This document shows, one piece after another, positions 7,204-12,742 of a stretch of DNA of 23,945 nt. How positions within the stretch are numbered: position 1 is the first letter of the stretch; every line of letters begins with the position of its first letter. The position numbers and the translations under genes were made by a program. The stretch is taken from positions 1 through 23,945 of IMG/VR virus record IMGVR_UViG_3300032229_000702; one strand, written 5' to 3'. Source of the stretch: a virus. The notes under the pieces were generated by a model. That model was not told the DNA's origin and did not search any database. It saw only the letters and a program-made list of their open reading frames with translations.

Positions 7204-7371
7204 TTAAATAATTCTTCCTGGATTATATTCAATTCCAATTAATACTTCATCTAAAAGTTTTCCATATTCTTTAAATTGCTCATCACCTGCAATAAAACTT
7301 CTCTGTCTTCTCCAAATTGCTTCAGCAAGCATTCTTCTTTCTTGTTCAGTAAATTGTTCGATTCTATTCAT
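7204..7371 (-). CDS. Hypothetical protein, 55 aa
   Basis: ATG at 7371 (NRIEQFTEQERRMLAEAIWR), a charged helical protein ending in EYNPGRII. It lies between a 29-aa membrane peptide and talC, with short gaps. An AGGAAAT stretch precedes the start. No family recognised. Confidence 0.72.
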   Translation of the reverse strand: MNRIEQFTEQERRMLAEAIWRRQRSFIAGDEQFKEYGKLLDEVLIGIEYNPGRII

Positions 7372-7383
7372 TTGATATTTCCT

Positions 7384-7473
7384 TTATTGTGGATATGCAT
7401 GAGTAAGTCCCCACTGGATAAACAATCCTATAGATGTAAAAAGTAAAATTGAAGATATAATTGTTTTAATCAT
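7384..7473 (-). CDS. 29-aa membrane peptide, copy B
   Basis: A single-pass peptide (MIKTIISSILLFTSIGLFI, then QWGLTHAYPQ). It is a diverged copy of the 29-aa peptide at 8013-8102: 20 of 29 residues are identical and both end in AYPQ. The two copies flank the terminal oxidase gene. As in copy A, its ATG overlaps the preceding short frame by 8 nt. It has the look of a small thylakoid subunit, but I match it to no named one. Confidence 0.7.
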   Translation of the reverse strand: MIKTIISSILLFTSIGLFIQWGLTHAYPQ

Positions 7474-7500
7474 TATCTTTATCATCATATGTAGATGGTT
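7384..7500 (-). repeat. Diverged direct repeat, copy B (downstream of the oxidase)
   Basis: The segment holds a PSTYDD tail frame, an 8-nt overlap and a 29-aa membrane peptide. The same order occurs at 8013-8127. Similarity is clear in protein and visible in DNA (for example shared TTTTACTTTTT and TGGGGACTTA words). Confidence 0.65.
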
Positions 7501-7516
7501 TTATTCTCCTTGTCAT
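7466..7516 (-). pseudogene. Remnant of a second copy of the 96-aa membrane gene (C-terminal fragment)
   Basis: A 16-codon frame from ATG at 7516 to TAA at 7466. It ends in KPSTYDDKDND, closely like the EPSTYEDEDDE tail of the 96-aa protein at 8095-8385. It overlaps the 29-aa peptide start by 8 nt, exactly as the parent gene does. It is best read as the 3' remnant of a duplicated gene, though it could still be translated because its ATG overlaps the oxidase stop (TGATG). Confidence 0.6.
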
Positions 7517-8016
7517 CAAACCATCTCCATTGCTCTTGAGAGTTCAATGTAGTGGTTGATTTCATCAACTGCAATTTCACCTATTCTAGTGTCTTCTGGA
7601 TGATCCCAGAAATAGTCCAAATAAGTTTCTGTGGCGTGATACTCAATACCTGCGTTCAAGTGATAAGCAGAGACAGGAGCAATAAAATAATAACCCACCA
7701 GAATCCAATAATAGATGAGAACCAAGTGATAAGCAATAAAGCGGTCATACCAACGGTCGGAACCACCACGCCTTTCCATTTCGATGAGATGTTCGGTTTC
7801 ATTGAGTGTCTGTGCGAAGTGTTCTTTCATTAAGTAGTAGTGTGATAGATCTCTAAGACCTAGAGATTCTTTAAGATGTAACACACTGACGAAAGCAAAA
7901 TATGGTGCTCTGGCGATTGTTTCAAGAACCCAGAATCTTTGTATGGGTAGGTCACGATACAGAAAGTCAATGATTGATATCGTGACTAATAAGATTGTAT
8001 CATTGAATTTTTTCAT
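7516..8016 (-). CDS. Plastoquinol terminal oxidase (PTOX, alternative oxidase family)
   Basis: 166 residues with all di-iron ligand motifs of the alternative oxidase family: VLETIARAPYFAF (first Glu), LNETEHLIEME (NExxH), EYHATETYLDYF (third Glu) and VDEINHY (DExxH). Hydrophobic interfacial helices lie at about 27-45 and 93-115. PTOX oxidises plastoquinol and reduces oxygen to water. In infected cyanobacteria it is thought to keep photosystem II electron flow going while carbon fixation is shut down. Its ATG overlaps the stop of the 29-aa peptide copy A (ATGA). The gene sits between two copies of a small duplication, suggesting insertion into or with that repeat. Confidence 0.93.
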   Translation of the reverse strand: MKKFNDTILLVTISIIDFLYRDLPIQRFWVLETIARAPYFAFVSVLHLKESLGLRDLSHYYLMKEHFAQTLNETEHLIEMERRGGSDRWYDRFIAYHLVLIYYWILVGYYFIAPVSAYHLNAGIEYHATETYLDYFWDHPEDTRIGEIAVDEINHYIELSRAMEMV

Positions 8017-8102
8017 TGCGGATATGCGTTATTAAGTCCCCAATAAATGAATAAACCAATAGAACCAAAAAGTAAAAATGAAGAAATAAAAAGGTTACTC
8101 AT
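8013..8102 (-). CDS. 29-aa membrane peptide, copy A
   Basis: A single-pass peptide starting with MSNLFISSFLLFGSIGLF and ending in NNAYPQ. It overlaps the 96-aa gene by 8 nt (ATGAGTAA) and the oxidase start by 4 nt (ATGA). It is paralogous to 7384-7473. Coupling to the oxidase suggests a membrane accessory role, which is inference only. Confidence 0.75.
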   Translation of the reverse strand: MSNLFISSFLLFGSIGLFIYWGLNNAYPQ

Positions 8103-8127
8103 CGTCTTCGTCCTCGTAAGTTGAAGG
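8013..8127 (-). repeat. Diverged direct repeat, copy A (upstream of the oxidase)
   Basis: It comprises the EPSTYEDEDDE tail of the 96-aa gene plus the 29-aa membrane peptide, matching the order and overlap at 7384-7500. Confidence 0.65.
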
Positions 8128-8385
8128 TTCTTCAAAGAGTTCATCTATTTTTTGTTGTAAAACTCTCTGTTGAAGTTCTTGTAAATCTTCATCTGTGAAT
8201 CTTACCACTAGTAATGGATCTCCCGCTTTAACATTGTTCATTTCTGGATGTTTAATTTTTGGATTTTTTGAATACCCATGATGAGCATTCATTATCATCC
8301 AACCTTGCATAAACATCGATACAGCAATTCCAACAAGAACAAACCAAGGAATCAAAAAAATTAGTTCAGAGTGATTTTGAGCCAT
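8095..8385 (-). CDS. Membrane protein, 96 aa
   Basis: ATG at 8385 (AQNHSELIFLIPWFVLVGIA). One transmembrane helix (about 8-30) is followed by a soluble domain (HPEMNNVKAGDPLLVVRF) and a helix ending in an acidic tail (EPSTYEDEDDE). It overlaps the upstream 66-aa membrane gene by 25 nt. It is always next to the oxidase in this window. No named family. Confidence 0.8.
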   Translation of the reverse strand: MAQNHSELIFLIPWFVLVGIAVSMFMQGWMIMNAHHGYSKNPKIKHPEMNNVKAGDPLLVVRFTDEDLQELQQRVLQQKIDELFEEPSTYEDEDDE

Positions 8386-8561
8386 GGAAGTAGTGGCGGA
8401 ATAACACCAACTAATCGGAGGAGTCCTTCAGCAAATAAAGCAAGAACCACCCAACCGACGCACATACTAATGATAGAAGCATTACGGTTGTGTCTTCGTA
8501 TAGCAGCATCAATCATCTCCTGAACTTCAGAACGACTAACAAATTCATCTTGTGGTTCCAT
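8361..8561 (-). CDS. Small membrane protein, 66 aa
   Basis: I chose ATG at 8561 rather than the GTG one codon earlier, because ATG overlaps the previous stop by one base (TGATG). The N terminus is a charged helix (EPQDEFVSRSEVQEMIDAAI); a transmembrane helix covers about residues 30-52. No recognised function. Confidence 0.75.
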   Translation of the reverse strand: MEPQDEFVSRSEVQEMIDAAIRRHNRNASIISMCVGWVVLALFAEGLLRLVGVIPPLLPWLKITLN

Positions 8562-8710
8562 CACTTCTCATCTCCAAGAAACTTTGCCAAAGGATCTCTT
8601 CTGGTTTTAACAATTTCACATGCTCTTTTATAAAACATATTGTCCGTATTACCAGAAGATTCAAATGTTGATTTGATCTTCACCCAATTTTCATAGGTGT
8701 GTTCGTCCAT
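8561..8710 (-). CDS. Hypothetical protein, 49 aa
   Basis: ATG at 8710 (DEHTYENWVKIKSTFESSGN) to TGA at 8561. It is soluble and charged, and of a type I associate with cyanomyoviruses. It is the first gene after the promoter at 8731-8762 and so leads the oxidase and talC operon. Confidence 0.75.
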   Translation of the reverse strand: MDEHTYENWVKIKSTFESSGNTDNMFYKRACEIVKTRRDPLAKFLGDEK

Positions 8711-8730
8711 GTTGTTTTAGTCTGACATAA

Positions 8731-8762
8731 CTATATACTATTTCTTACACTTCAAATGTCAA
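8731..8762 (-). promoter_or_regulatory. Candidate early promoter for the oxidase/talC operon
   Basis: The minus strand has a consensus -35 TTGACA (8757-8762), followed by an AT-rich TAGTATATAG stretch (8731-8740 region) in which a -10 lies 16-17 nt away. The -10 is less certain than at the other promoters. The rest of 8711-8837 holds only AT-rich sequence with the near-palindrome AAAAATTTAAAATTTTT and no gene. Confidence 0.6.
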
Positions 8763-8837
8763 GGTATTGTGTTGATACAAATACATACATTAAAAAATTT
8801 TAAATTTTTGCAGTATTTGCAACAAAATTGTAATAAA

Positions 8838-8924
8838 CGGAAGGTGGGAGAGTCGAACTCCCAAGGGCTTTAACACCTCAACTGTTTTCAAGACAGGTTC
8901 CGTCGCCAATCGGATTGACCTTCC
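8838..8924 (-). tRNA. tRNA-Ser(UGA)
   Basis: A type II tRNA of 87 nt with a long variable arm. The acceptor GGAAGGT pairs with ACCTTCC. The anticodon loop CTTGAAA gives TGA. The T loop is TTCGACT and the discriminator is G, as expected for serine. CCA is not encoded. Confidence 0.92.
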
Positions 8925-8935
8925 AATAAAAGTCC

Positions 8936-9187
8936 TCAGCGGACTTCAAAATCTAGACGCTTAACTTTTCGTTGGCGTCTTGCTTCTTGCCAGGCAATAT
9001 CTTCAGTAGTTAAAACAGAAGATTTTGATTTTGTATGTACAGAGTTTACCACAATAACATCAGATAAGTCAAGTGCTGATATTTTTTCCCCGCAAACTGT
9101 AGTCATATTAGGGCATCCACAACACTTAGTATGACTAGGATGACTTACTAATTCTTTATTGCAATTTTTACAACGTATTACTAACAT
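8936..9187 (-). CDS. Zinc-ribbon protein, 83 aa
   Basis: The N terminus MLVIRCKNCNKELVSHP has a CxxC knuckle, and CCGCPNMTTVCG supplies the second cysteine cluster, making a small zinc ribbon. The C terminus is a basic helix (EDIAWQEARRQRKVKRLDFE). This layout suggests nucleic-acid or protein binding. It lies between Dps and tRNA-Ser and probably shares their transcript. I know the type as a frequent uncharacterised cyanomyovirus protein. Confidence 0.8.
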   Translation of the reverse strand: MLVIRCKNCNKELVSHPSHTKCCGCPNMTTVCGEKISALDLSDVIVVNSVHTKSKSSVLTTEDIAWQEARRQRKVKRLDFEVR

Positions 9188-9211
9188 TTTATTAATTCCA
9201 ATTAAATTATT

Positions 9212-9649
9212 TTATTCTTCAAAAAAGGATCTAAGCATCCAAACAAATTTACCGTGATTTTCAATAAACTCCTGAACAATATTTGCCGTAGCATATTGTT
9301 TTTGATTATCTGCTTCTTCAGAAACAATTGAAAGCATTTCAATAAGTCTCTGATTATCTTGCATTAATTGATTAACCATTTCCATGCTTGCAATTCCGCT
9401 ATCAGCCTCAGAAATAGATGAAACTTCAATCAGTCTAGAAAGAGCACTAACAGGTTTCATTCCCAAGTATCTCATATGTTCAGTGAGTTTGTCAATCTCC
9501 TCGAACATAGTTTCATATTGCTCACCAAAAAGTGTATGTAGTTGATGGAAATTTGGTCCAACTACATCCCAATGATAAATCCATGTTTTTTGGAATAGAA
9601 CAAAAAGTGATGCCTGAGCATCACTCAATAGTTTAAAAAGTACTTCCAT
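9212..9649 (-). CDS. dps: Dps-like ferritin
   Basis: 145 residues from ATG at 9649; the frame upstream is open but runs through the late promoter and into tRNA-Val. It carries the Dps ferroxidase signature: HWDVVGPNFHQLHTLFGEQY followed by MFEEIDKLTEHMR (His, Asp, Glu ligands at the dimer interface), and the four-helix length is right. Dps proteins store iron and protect DNA by using hydrogen peroxide to oxidise Fe(II). In a phage it could protect viral DNA or hold host iron late in infection. A T4 late motif TATAAATA lies 18 nt upstream of the ATG, so expression is probably late. It also follows tRNA-Val on any early transcript. Confidence 0.9.
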   Translation of the reverse strand: MEVLFKLLSDAQASLFVLFQKTWIYHWDVVGPNFHQLHTLFGEQYETMFEEIDKLTEHMRYLGMKPVSALSRLIEVSSISEADSGIASMEMVNQLMQDNQRLIEMLSIVSEEADNQKQYATANIVQEFIENHGKFVWMLRSFFEE

Positions 9650-9666
9650 TATACCACTTTTTGAAC

Positions 9667-9674
9667 TATTTATA
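9667..9674 (-). promoter_or_regulatory. T4-type late promoter for dps
   Basis: TATAAATA on the minus strand, 2 nt after the 3' end of tRNA-Val. It is enclosed by CCACTT/AAGTGG, a 6-bp inverted repeat across 14 nt just before the dps ATG, so a readthrough transcript could fold differently from a late one. Confidence 0.78.
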
Positions 9675-9676
9675 AG

Positions 9677-9748
9677 TGGGCAATATCGGATTCGAACCAA
9701 TGACCAACTGCGTGTAAAGCAGCTGCGCTACCGCTGCGCTAATCGCCC
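9677..9748 (-). tRNA. tRNA-Val(UAC)
   Basis: The acceptor GGGCGAT pairs with ATTGCCC (one G-T). The D arm is TTAGCGCAGCGGTAGCGC. The anticodon loop TTTACAC gives TAC. The T loop is TTCGAAT and the discriminator is A. CCA is not encoded. A consensus promoter lies directly upstream. Confidence 0.93.
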
Positions 9749-9757
9749 AATAATTTT

Positions 9758-9786
9758 ATTTTAAGATAAAAGGGAGATTTTGTCAA
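9758..9786 (-). promoter_or_regulatory. Consensus promoter for tRNA-Val and dps
   Basis: TTGACA (9781-9786), 17 nt, then TAAAAT (9758-9763) on the minus strand, about 10 nt before the tRNA. A run of nine G lies immediately upstream of the -35 box. Confidence 0.85.
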
Positions 9787-9795
9787 CCCCCCCCC
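9787..9795 (-). repeat. Nine-G homopolymer abutting a -35 box
   Basis: Nine consecutive C on the plus strand (G on the coding strand) between the porin terminator and the TTGACA box. It is striking in AT-rich surroundings and prone to length change. Confidence 0.8.
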
Positions 9796-9823
9796 ATATA
9801 AAACCACCCACAAAGGGGTGGTT
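9796..9823 (-). terminator. Terminator of the porin gene
   Basis: AACCACCC and GGGTGGTT form a perfect 8-bp stem with a 6-nt loop on the minus strand, followed by TTATAT. It lies about 20 nt after the porin stop. Confidence 0.82.
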
Positions 9824-9845
9824 CCACTCAACCTATGAGTAGTTA

Positions 9846-11345
9846 TCAGAACCTAAACTGAGTTTGGATCACACCACCATAGTTGTCCGACGCATTCTTG
9901 AGTCCTTGGTTGTTGGACACATAGAAAATGGAAGGAGTGATGCTGATGTTATCGCTAACTTTGTAACGATAGAAGGTTTCCCACATAATAGCTTTCTGAC
10001 TATCAGCAAGAGAAGCAGCATTACCAGGAGCACCGATGGCGAAACCAGCAGCATTACCCTTAACAAACACATCGCTCCACTGAAGACCAGCAAACCAAGT
10101 CTGGGAGTTGGTAGCACCAGTAGGAGTGGTACGACCAGCAGCATTCAGGCTAACATCGTTCCAACCATAAGCACCAGAGATGGAAGGAATGATACCAGAG
10201 GTCTTAGGTTGCCAATATGCGTTAATAGCATAGCTGTTGGAAGTTTGACCAGAAGCAAGAGCACCTGAACCACCGTTAATGGCGTTGAAGGTACGAACCC
10301 GGGTTCCTTCAGTACCATAACGATAACCAAAAGCAATACCATATTGAGGAGCACGGTAACCAATCTGAGCAAGAGTGTTCAGAGCACCAGTCTCATCAAA
10401 CTGACCCTTGGAAGAGTTGTCACCGTTCTGAGCAACATAGTTCAGACCAGCAACGATACCACCTTTCTTTCCAGGTTGAACATACTGGATACCAAAACCA
10501 GATCCAGTTGCCTTGTTGTAAACACCAGGAGCACCAGCAACTTGGAAGAAGTCCAGAATATCAGACTTGTAAGCACTAGGAGTCCATGCCATCTCAGTGT
10601 TACGAACCAAAGCACCAGCAGTCAGAGTCACACCCTTAGCAAGTGCGGGGAAACTGTAGTACAAACGGTCAAGAGTAACTTGGTTCGCATAGGTTTCTGC
10701 CTTGTCCAGTTTGAACAGAGAGGAAGAAGAACCGAAGGGTTGCGAAGAGAAGTTGCCAGAACGTAGACGGGTCTTCAACAGATCCTTACCAGTAAAGGAG
10801 GTATCAAAATTCAGACGAACATCATAGTTAAATGCAGTATTACCAACATTGGTTCCGTTAGCAAGTTGAGCACCACTCACACCACCAAGAATGAAGGTTG
10901 CTTCACCACGAAGTTTAGTAGTAGTAGAGAACTGAGTTGCTTGAAGTTGACCAACTTGAGTTTCCAGTTTGGCAACACGACCACGAATGACTTGAAGTTC
11001 TTTAGCGAACTCATTCGCAAGACGATTGAGTTCATCGGTAACTTCAGTCACACGATCGAGGCAAGCATTCAGAAGTGCTGCTGCTTCAAAACGGGTCATG
11101 GATTGACCACCAAGAAAAGTACCATTAGGGTAACCAGCAACGCAACCATAACGATCAACAAGATTATTGAGTGCCTGGTAAGCCCAATCAGTAGGACGAA
11201 CATCAGACAGTTGTGTAATGCTAGAAACCTGTTCGGACGTGGAATATTGATTGACTGCTGCCATATTAAGATCTGCCGCATTCGCAGCAGCAGGAGCAAT
11301 CATTCCGAGAGCAACAGGTGCAAGCATCAGTTGTTTGATTTTCAT
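9846..11345 (-). CDS. Cyanobacterial-type SLH/OprB porin
   Basis: 499 residues from ATG at 11345 (the frame is open ten codons upstream to a TTG). A signal peptide KIKQLMLAPVALGMIAPAAA ends at ANA-ADL. An SLH domain follows (about 45-95: DVRPTDWAYQALNNLVDRYG, then GYPNGTFLGG and MTRFEAAALLNACL). Then comes a short coiled coil (NRLANEFAKELQVIRGRVAK), then a long beta-barrel of OprB type ending in QTQFRF, with the C-terminal Phe needed for outer-membrane assembly. This is the architecture of SomA/SomB porins, the main outer-membrane channels of cyanobacteria, often named iron-uptake porins. Its presence in a phage is unusual. It would change the permeability or receptor content of the infected cell. 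It has early and late promoters, and its composition is less AT-rich than its neighbours, suggesting capture from a host. Confidence 0.92.
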   Translation of the reverse strand: MKIKQLMLAPVALGMIAPAAANAADLNMAAVNQYSTSEQVSSITQLSDVRPTDWAYQALNNLVDRYGCVAGYPNGTFLGGQSMTRFEAAALLNACLDRVTEVTDELNRLANEFAKELQVIRGRVAKLETQVGQLQATQFSTTTKLRGEATFILGGVSGAQLANGTNVGNTAFNYDVRLNFDTSFTGKDLLKTRLRSGNFSSQPFGSSSSLFKLDKAETYANQVTLDRLYYSFPALAKGVTLTAGALVRNTEMAWTPSAYKSDILDFFQVAGAPGVYNKATGSGFGIQYVQPGKKGGIVAGLNYVAQNGDNSSKGQFDETGALNTLAQIGYRAPQYGIAFGYRYGTEGTRVRTFNAINGGSGALASGQTSNSYAINAYWQPKTSGIIPSISGAYGWNDVSLNAAGRTTPTGATNSQTWFAGLQWSDVFVKGNAAGFAIGAPGNAASLADSQKAIMWETFYRYKVSDNISITPSIFYVSNNQGLKNASDNYGGVIQTQFRF

Positions 11346-11399
11346 AAAAAATTTTTTGTATGTACTAAACGACAAATGAGATTTTTAGATAAAACCTCA

Positions 11400-11407
11400 G
11401 TATTTAG
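11400..11407 (-). promoter_or_regulatory. Late-promoter-like motif for the porin
   Basis: CTAAATAC on the minus strand, 55 nt upstream of the porin ATG. It is the same variant as those seen at 15281-15300, 13255-13261 and 19278-19284. Confidence 0.6.
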
Positions 11408-11410
11408 AGA

Positions 11411-11431
11411 ATCTTAAGCAAACCTTAAGAT
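11411..11431 (-). other. Hairpin between early and late porin promoters
   Basis: ATCTTAAG and CTTAAGAT form a perfect 8-bp stem with a 5-nt loop in the early leader. It ends just before the late motif. Confidence 0.65.
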
Positions 11432-11439
11432 CGATGAGT

Positions 11440-11468
11440 ATACTAATATACTTTCAAAGGTTTGTCAA
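11440..11468 (-). promoter_or_regulatory. Early sigma70-type promoter of the porin
   Basis: TTGACA (11463-11468), 17 nt, then TAGTAT (11440-11445) on the minus strand, about 95 nt upstream of the porin start codon and just after tRNA-Gly. Confidence 0.75.
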
Positions 11469-11485
11469 CTAAGGTTTGGTTAAGA

Positions 11486-11557
11486 AGCGGAAGACGAGAT
11501 TCGAACTCGCAACAACCTGCTTGGAAGGCAGGGACTCTACCGTTGAGTTACTTCCGC
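11486..11557 (-). tRNA. tRNA-Gly(UCC)
   Basis: The acceptor GCGGAAG pairs with CTTCCGC. The anticodon stem CCTGC/GCAGG encloses CTTCCAA (anticodon TCC). The T loop is TTCGAAT and the discriminator is T. CCA is not encoded. Confidence 0.93.
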
Positions 11558-11607
11558 AAGGGTGGGAGATTTCTCCCCCAACGTACTTCCTTCACACGGA
11601 CCAGACT

Positions 11608-11636
11608 ATTATAAAGTATTTTTCAGTCCTCGTCAA
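11608..11636 (-). promoter_or_regulatory. Promoter for tRNA-Gly
   Basis: TTGACG (11631-11636), 17 nt, then TATAAT (11608-11613) on the minus strand. It overlaps the 3' end of the 2OG oxygenase gene. A GGGAG/CTCCC hairpin (11564-11577) lies between it and the tRNA, probably a processing element. Confidence 0.8.
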
Positions 11637-12195
11637 GTAGTTTTTCAATAACATCGAAATTTAAAACACACCTCTTTGTTTCTTTAGGAACTCCAGCTGC
11701 ATGGTATAACCACCCATCAAAAACAACTACTCTTCCTTTTTTTGGTGTCACTTTTTCTAAAATTTCAAAATTATTTTCTCTAGGATGCCATCTTGGTCTA
11801 GAAGGATTATGTCTTTCAGAAGAAATTACAGTATCTCCATCAGAATCATTTAAGTAATAAAGAAAAACAACATGTTCCGTATCTGCAATATCCACATGAA
11901 ATAAATCACTCCTATGAGGAGTAACTGATGGAATTTGCAAAAAACTCCTTGCAAAAAGAACATTAGAAACATCTATTTCTGATTTTTCAGAAATTTCATA
12001 CAGTAAAGGTAAAACATAGTTTAAATATTCACTTCTTTGGTAAGGATCTATTAAGCTGTGGGTAAATCCAACTTCACCTTCACCTTCATCAACAAGATTA
12101 TTATTAAATATCCAAGGTATATTTAAACCAAAAAAAGTTTCTTCTAAATGATCTTGATATTTTTTGGATATTACGTTGTCTATTACTTTAATCAT
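11623..12195 (-). CDS. 2OG-Fe(II) oxygenase
   Basis: 190 residues from ATG at 12195, just after tRNA-Thr; the frame upstream would run into the tRNA. Double-stranded beta-helix dioxygenase motifs are present: HVDIAD (HxD iron ligands), FLYYLND, a long metal-proximal loop with RPRWHPRENN, and WLYHAAG (distal His) followed by KETKRCVLNF (Arg that holds 2-oxoglutarate). It resembles prolyl-4-hydroxylase-like enzymes. Oxygenases of this family are abundant in cyanophages, but their substrates are unknown. One idea is that they act on 2-oxoglutarate, the cyanobacterial nitrogen signal, or on a virion or host protein. The gene lies inside the tRNA cluster. Confidence 0.88.
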   Translation of the reverse strand: MIKVIDNVISKKYQDHLEETFFGLNIPWIFNNNLVDEGEGEVGFTHSLIDPYQRSEYLNYVLPLLYEISEKSEIDVSNVLFARSFLQIPSVTPHRSDLFHVDIADTEHVVFLYYLNDSDGDTVISSERHNPSRPRWHPRENNFEILEKVTPKKGRVVVFDGWLYHAAGVPKETKRCVLNFDVIEKLLDED

Positions 12196-12216
12196 AAGAG
12201 TATAAAAAAACTTAAG

Positions 12217-12288
12217 AGCCCCCGACAAGATTTGAACTTGCGACCAGCGGTTTACAAAACCGCTGCTCTACCACTGAGCTACAGGGGC
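12217..12288 (-). tRNA. tRNA-Thr(UGU)
   Basis: The acceptor GCCCCTG pairs with CGGGGGC. The anticodon stem GCGGT/ACCGC encloses TTTGTAA (anticodon TGT). The T loop is TTCAAAT and the discriminator is T. CCA is not encoded; only 3 nt separate it from tRNA-Asn. Confidence 0.93.
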
Positions 12289-12291
12289 AGG

Positions 12292-12364
12292 CTCCCCCAC
12301 CTGGACTCGAACCAGGAACCGAGCGATTAACAGTCGCGCACTCTGCCAATTGAGCTATAGGGGA
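12292..12364 (-). tRNA. tRNA-Asn(GUU)
   Basis: The acceptor TCCCCTA pairs with TGGGGGA. The anticodon loop CTGTTAA gives GTT. The T loop is TTCGAGT and the discriminator is G. Confidence 0.92.
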
Positions 12365-12372
12365 ATATAATC

Positions 12373-12391
12373 TGGTGATATATTATCACCA
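12373..12391 (-). other. Inter-tRNA hairpin
   Basis: TGGTGATA and TATCACCA form a perfect 8-bp stem with a 3-nt loop between tRNA-Ala and tRNA-Asn, likely a processing signal of the polycistronic tRNA transcript. Confidence 0.7.
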
Positions 12392-12464
12392 TGGAATCTA
12401 GGGGGTTCGAACCCCTGACCTCCTGCGTGCAAAGCAGGCGCTCTACCAACTGAGCTAAGACCCC
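12392..12464 (-). tRNA. tRNA-Ala(UGC)
   Basis: The acceptor GGGGTCT pairs with AGATTCC (two G-T pairs). The D and anticodon arms closely match bacterial tRNA-Ala; the loop TTTGCAC gives TGC. The T loop is TTCGAAC and the discriminator is A. Confidence 0.93.
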
Positions 12465-12477
12465 CAGTATAAAATAT

Positions 12478-12495
12478 GGAAATTGATAAATTTCC
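12478..12495 (-). other. Inter-tRNA hairpin
   Basis: GGAAAT and ATTTCC form a 6-bp stem with a 6-nt loop between tRNA-Arg and tRNA-Ala, comparable to the hairpin at 12373-12391. Confidence 0.55.
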
Positions 12496-12497
12496 AA

Positions 12498-12571
<74 letters not shown>

Positions 12572-12579
12572 ATATGAAA

Positions 12580-12608
12580 ATCATACCAGTTAAGGATTTG
12601 ATTGTCAA
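12580..12608 (-). promoter_or_regulatory. Promoter for the tRNA-Arg/Ala/Asn/Thr block
   Basis: TTGACA (12603-12608), 17 nt, then TATGAT (12580-12585) on the minus strand, 9 nt before tRNA-Arg. Confidence 0.85.
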
Positions 12609-12610
12609 GA

Positions 12611-12659
12611 TGCCTAGGAAGGGTAACCCTCTACCAACGGAGGACCCCAGAACTAGGCA
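12611..12659 (-). other. Folded element between tRNA-Tyr and tRNA-Arg
   Basis: TGCCTAG and CTAGGCA form a 7-bp outer stem, the length of a tRNA acceptor. It encloses 35 nt that contain a GGTAGAGG D-loop-like word and can form CCTC/GAGG or AGGG/CCCT. It may be a decayed tRNA, a processing element or a terminator of the tRNA-Tyr transcript. No U-tract follows. Confidence 0.45.
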
Positions 12660-12660
12660 A

Positions 12661-12742
12661 TGGGCAGGGAGGGATTCGAACCCCCGAAGGCGGAGCCGGC
12701 GGATTTACAGTCCGCTTCCATTAACCACTCGGACACCTACCC
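12661..12742 (-). tRNA. tRNA-Tyr(GUA)
   Basis: A type II tRNA of 82 nt. The acceptor GGGTAGG pairs with CCTGCCC. The anticodon stem GCGGA/TCCGC encloses CTGTAAA (anticodon GTA). A long variable arm follows, with GGCTCCGCC. The T loop is TTCGAAT and the discriminator is A. Confidence 0.92.

Noticed and set aside
8780-8815. AT palindrome as a replication origin
   Set aside because: Only one short near-palindrome with no iterons or other origin features; it is ordinary AT-rich promoter-upstream sequence.
9864-10766. Plus-strand frames of 134-140 codons opposite the porin gene
   Set aside because: They mirror the porin codon pattern, lack signals for translation, and are best explained as antisense shadows.
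10866-11417. Plus-strand frame of 183 codons opposite the porin N terminus
   Set aside because: It opposes a complete signal peptide plus SLH domain, has a composition typical of antisense reading, and crosses both porin promoters.
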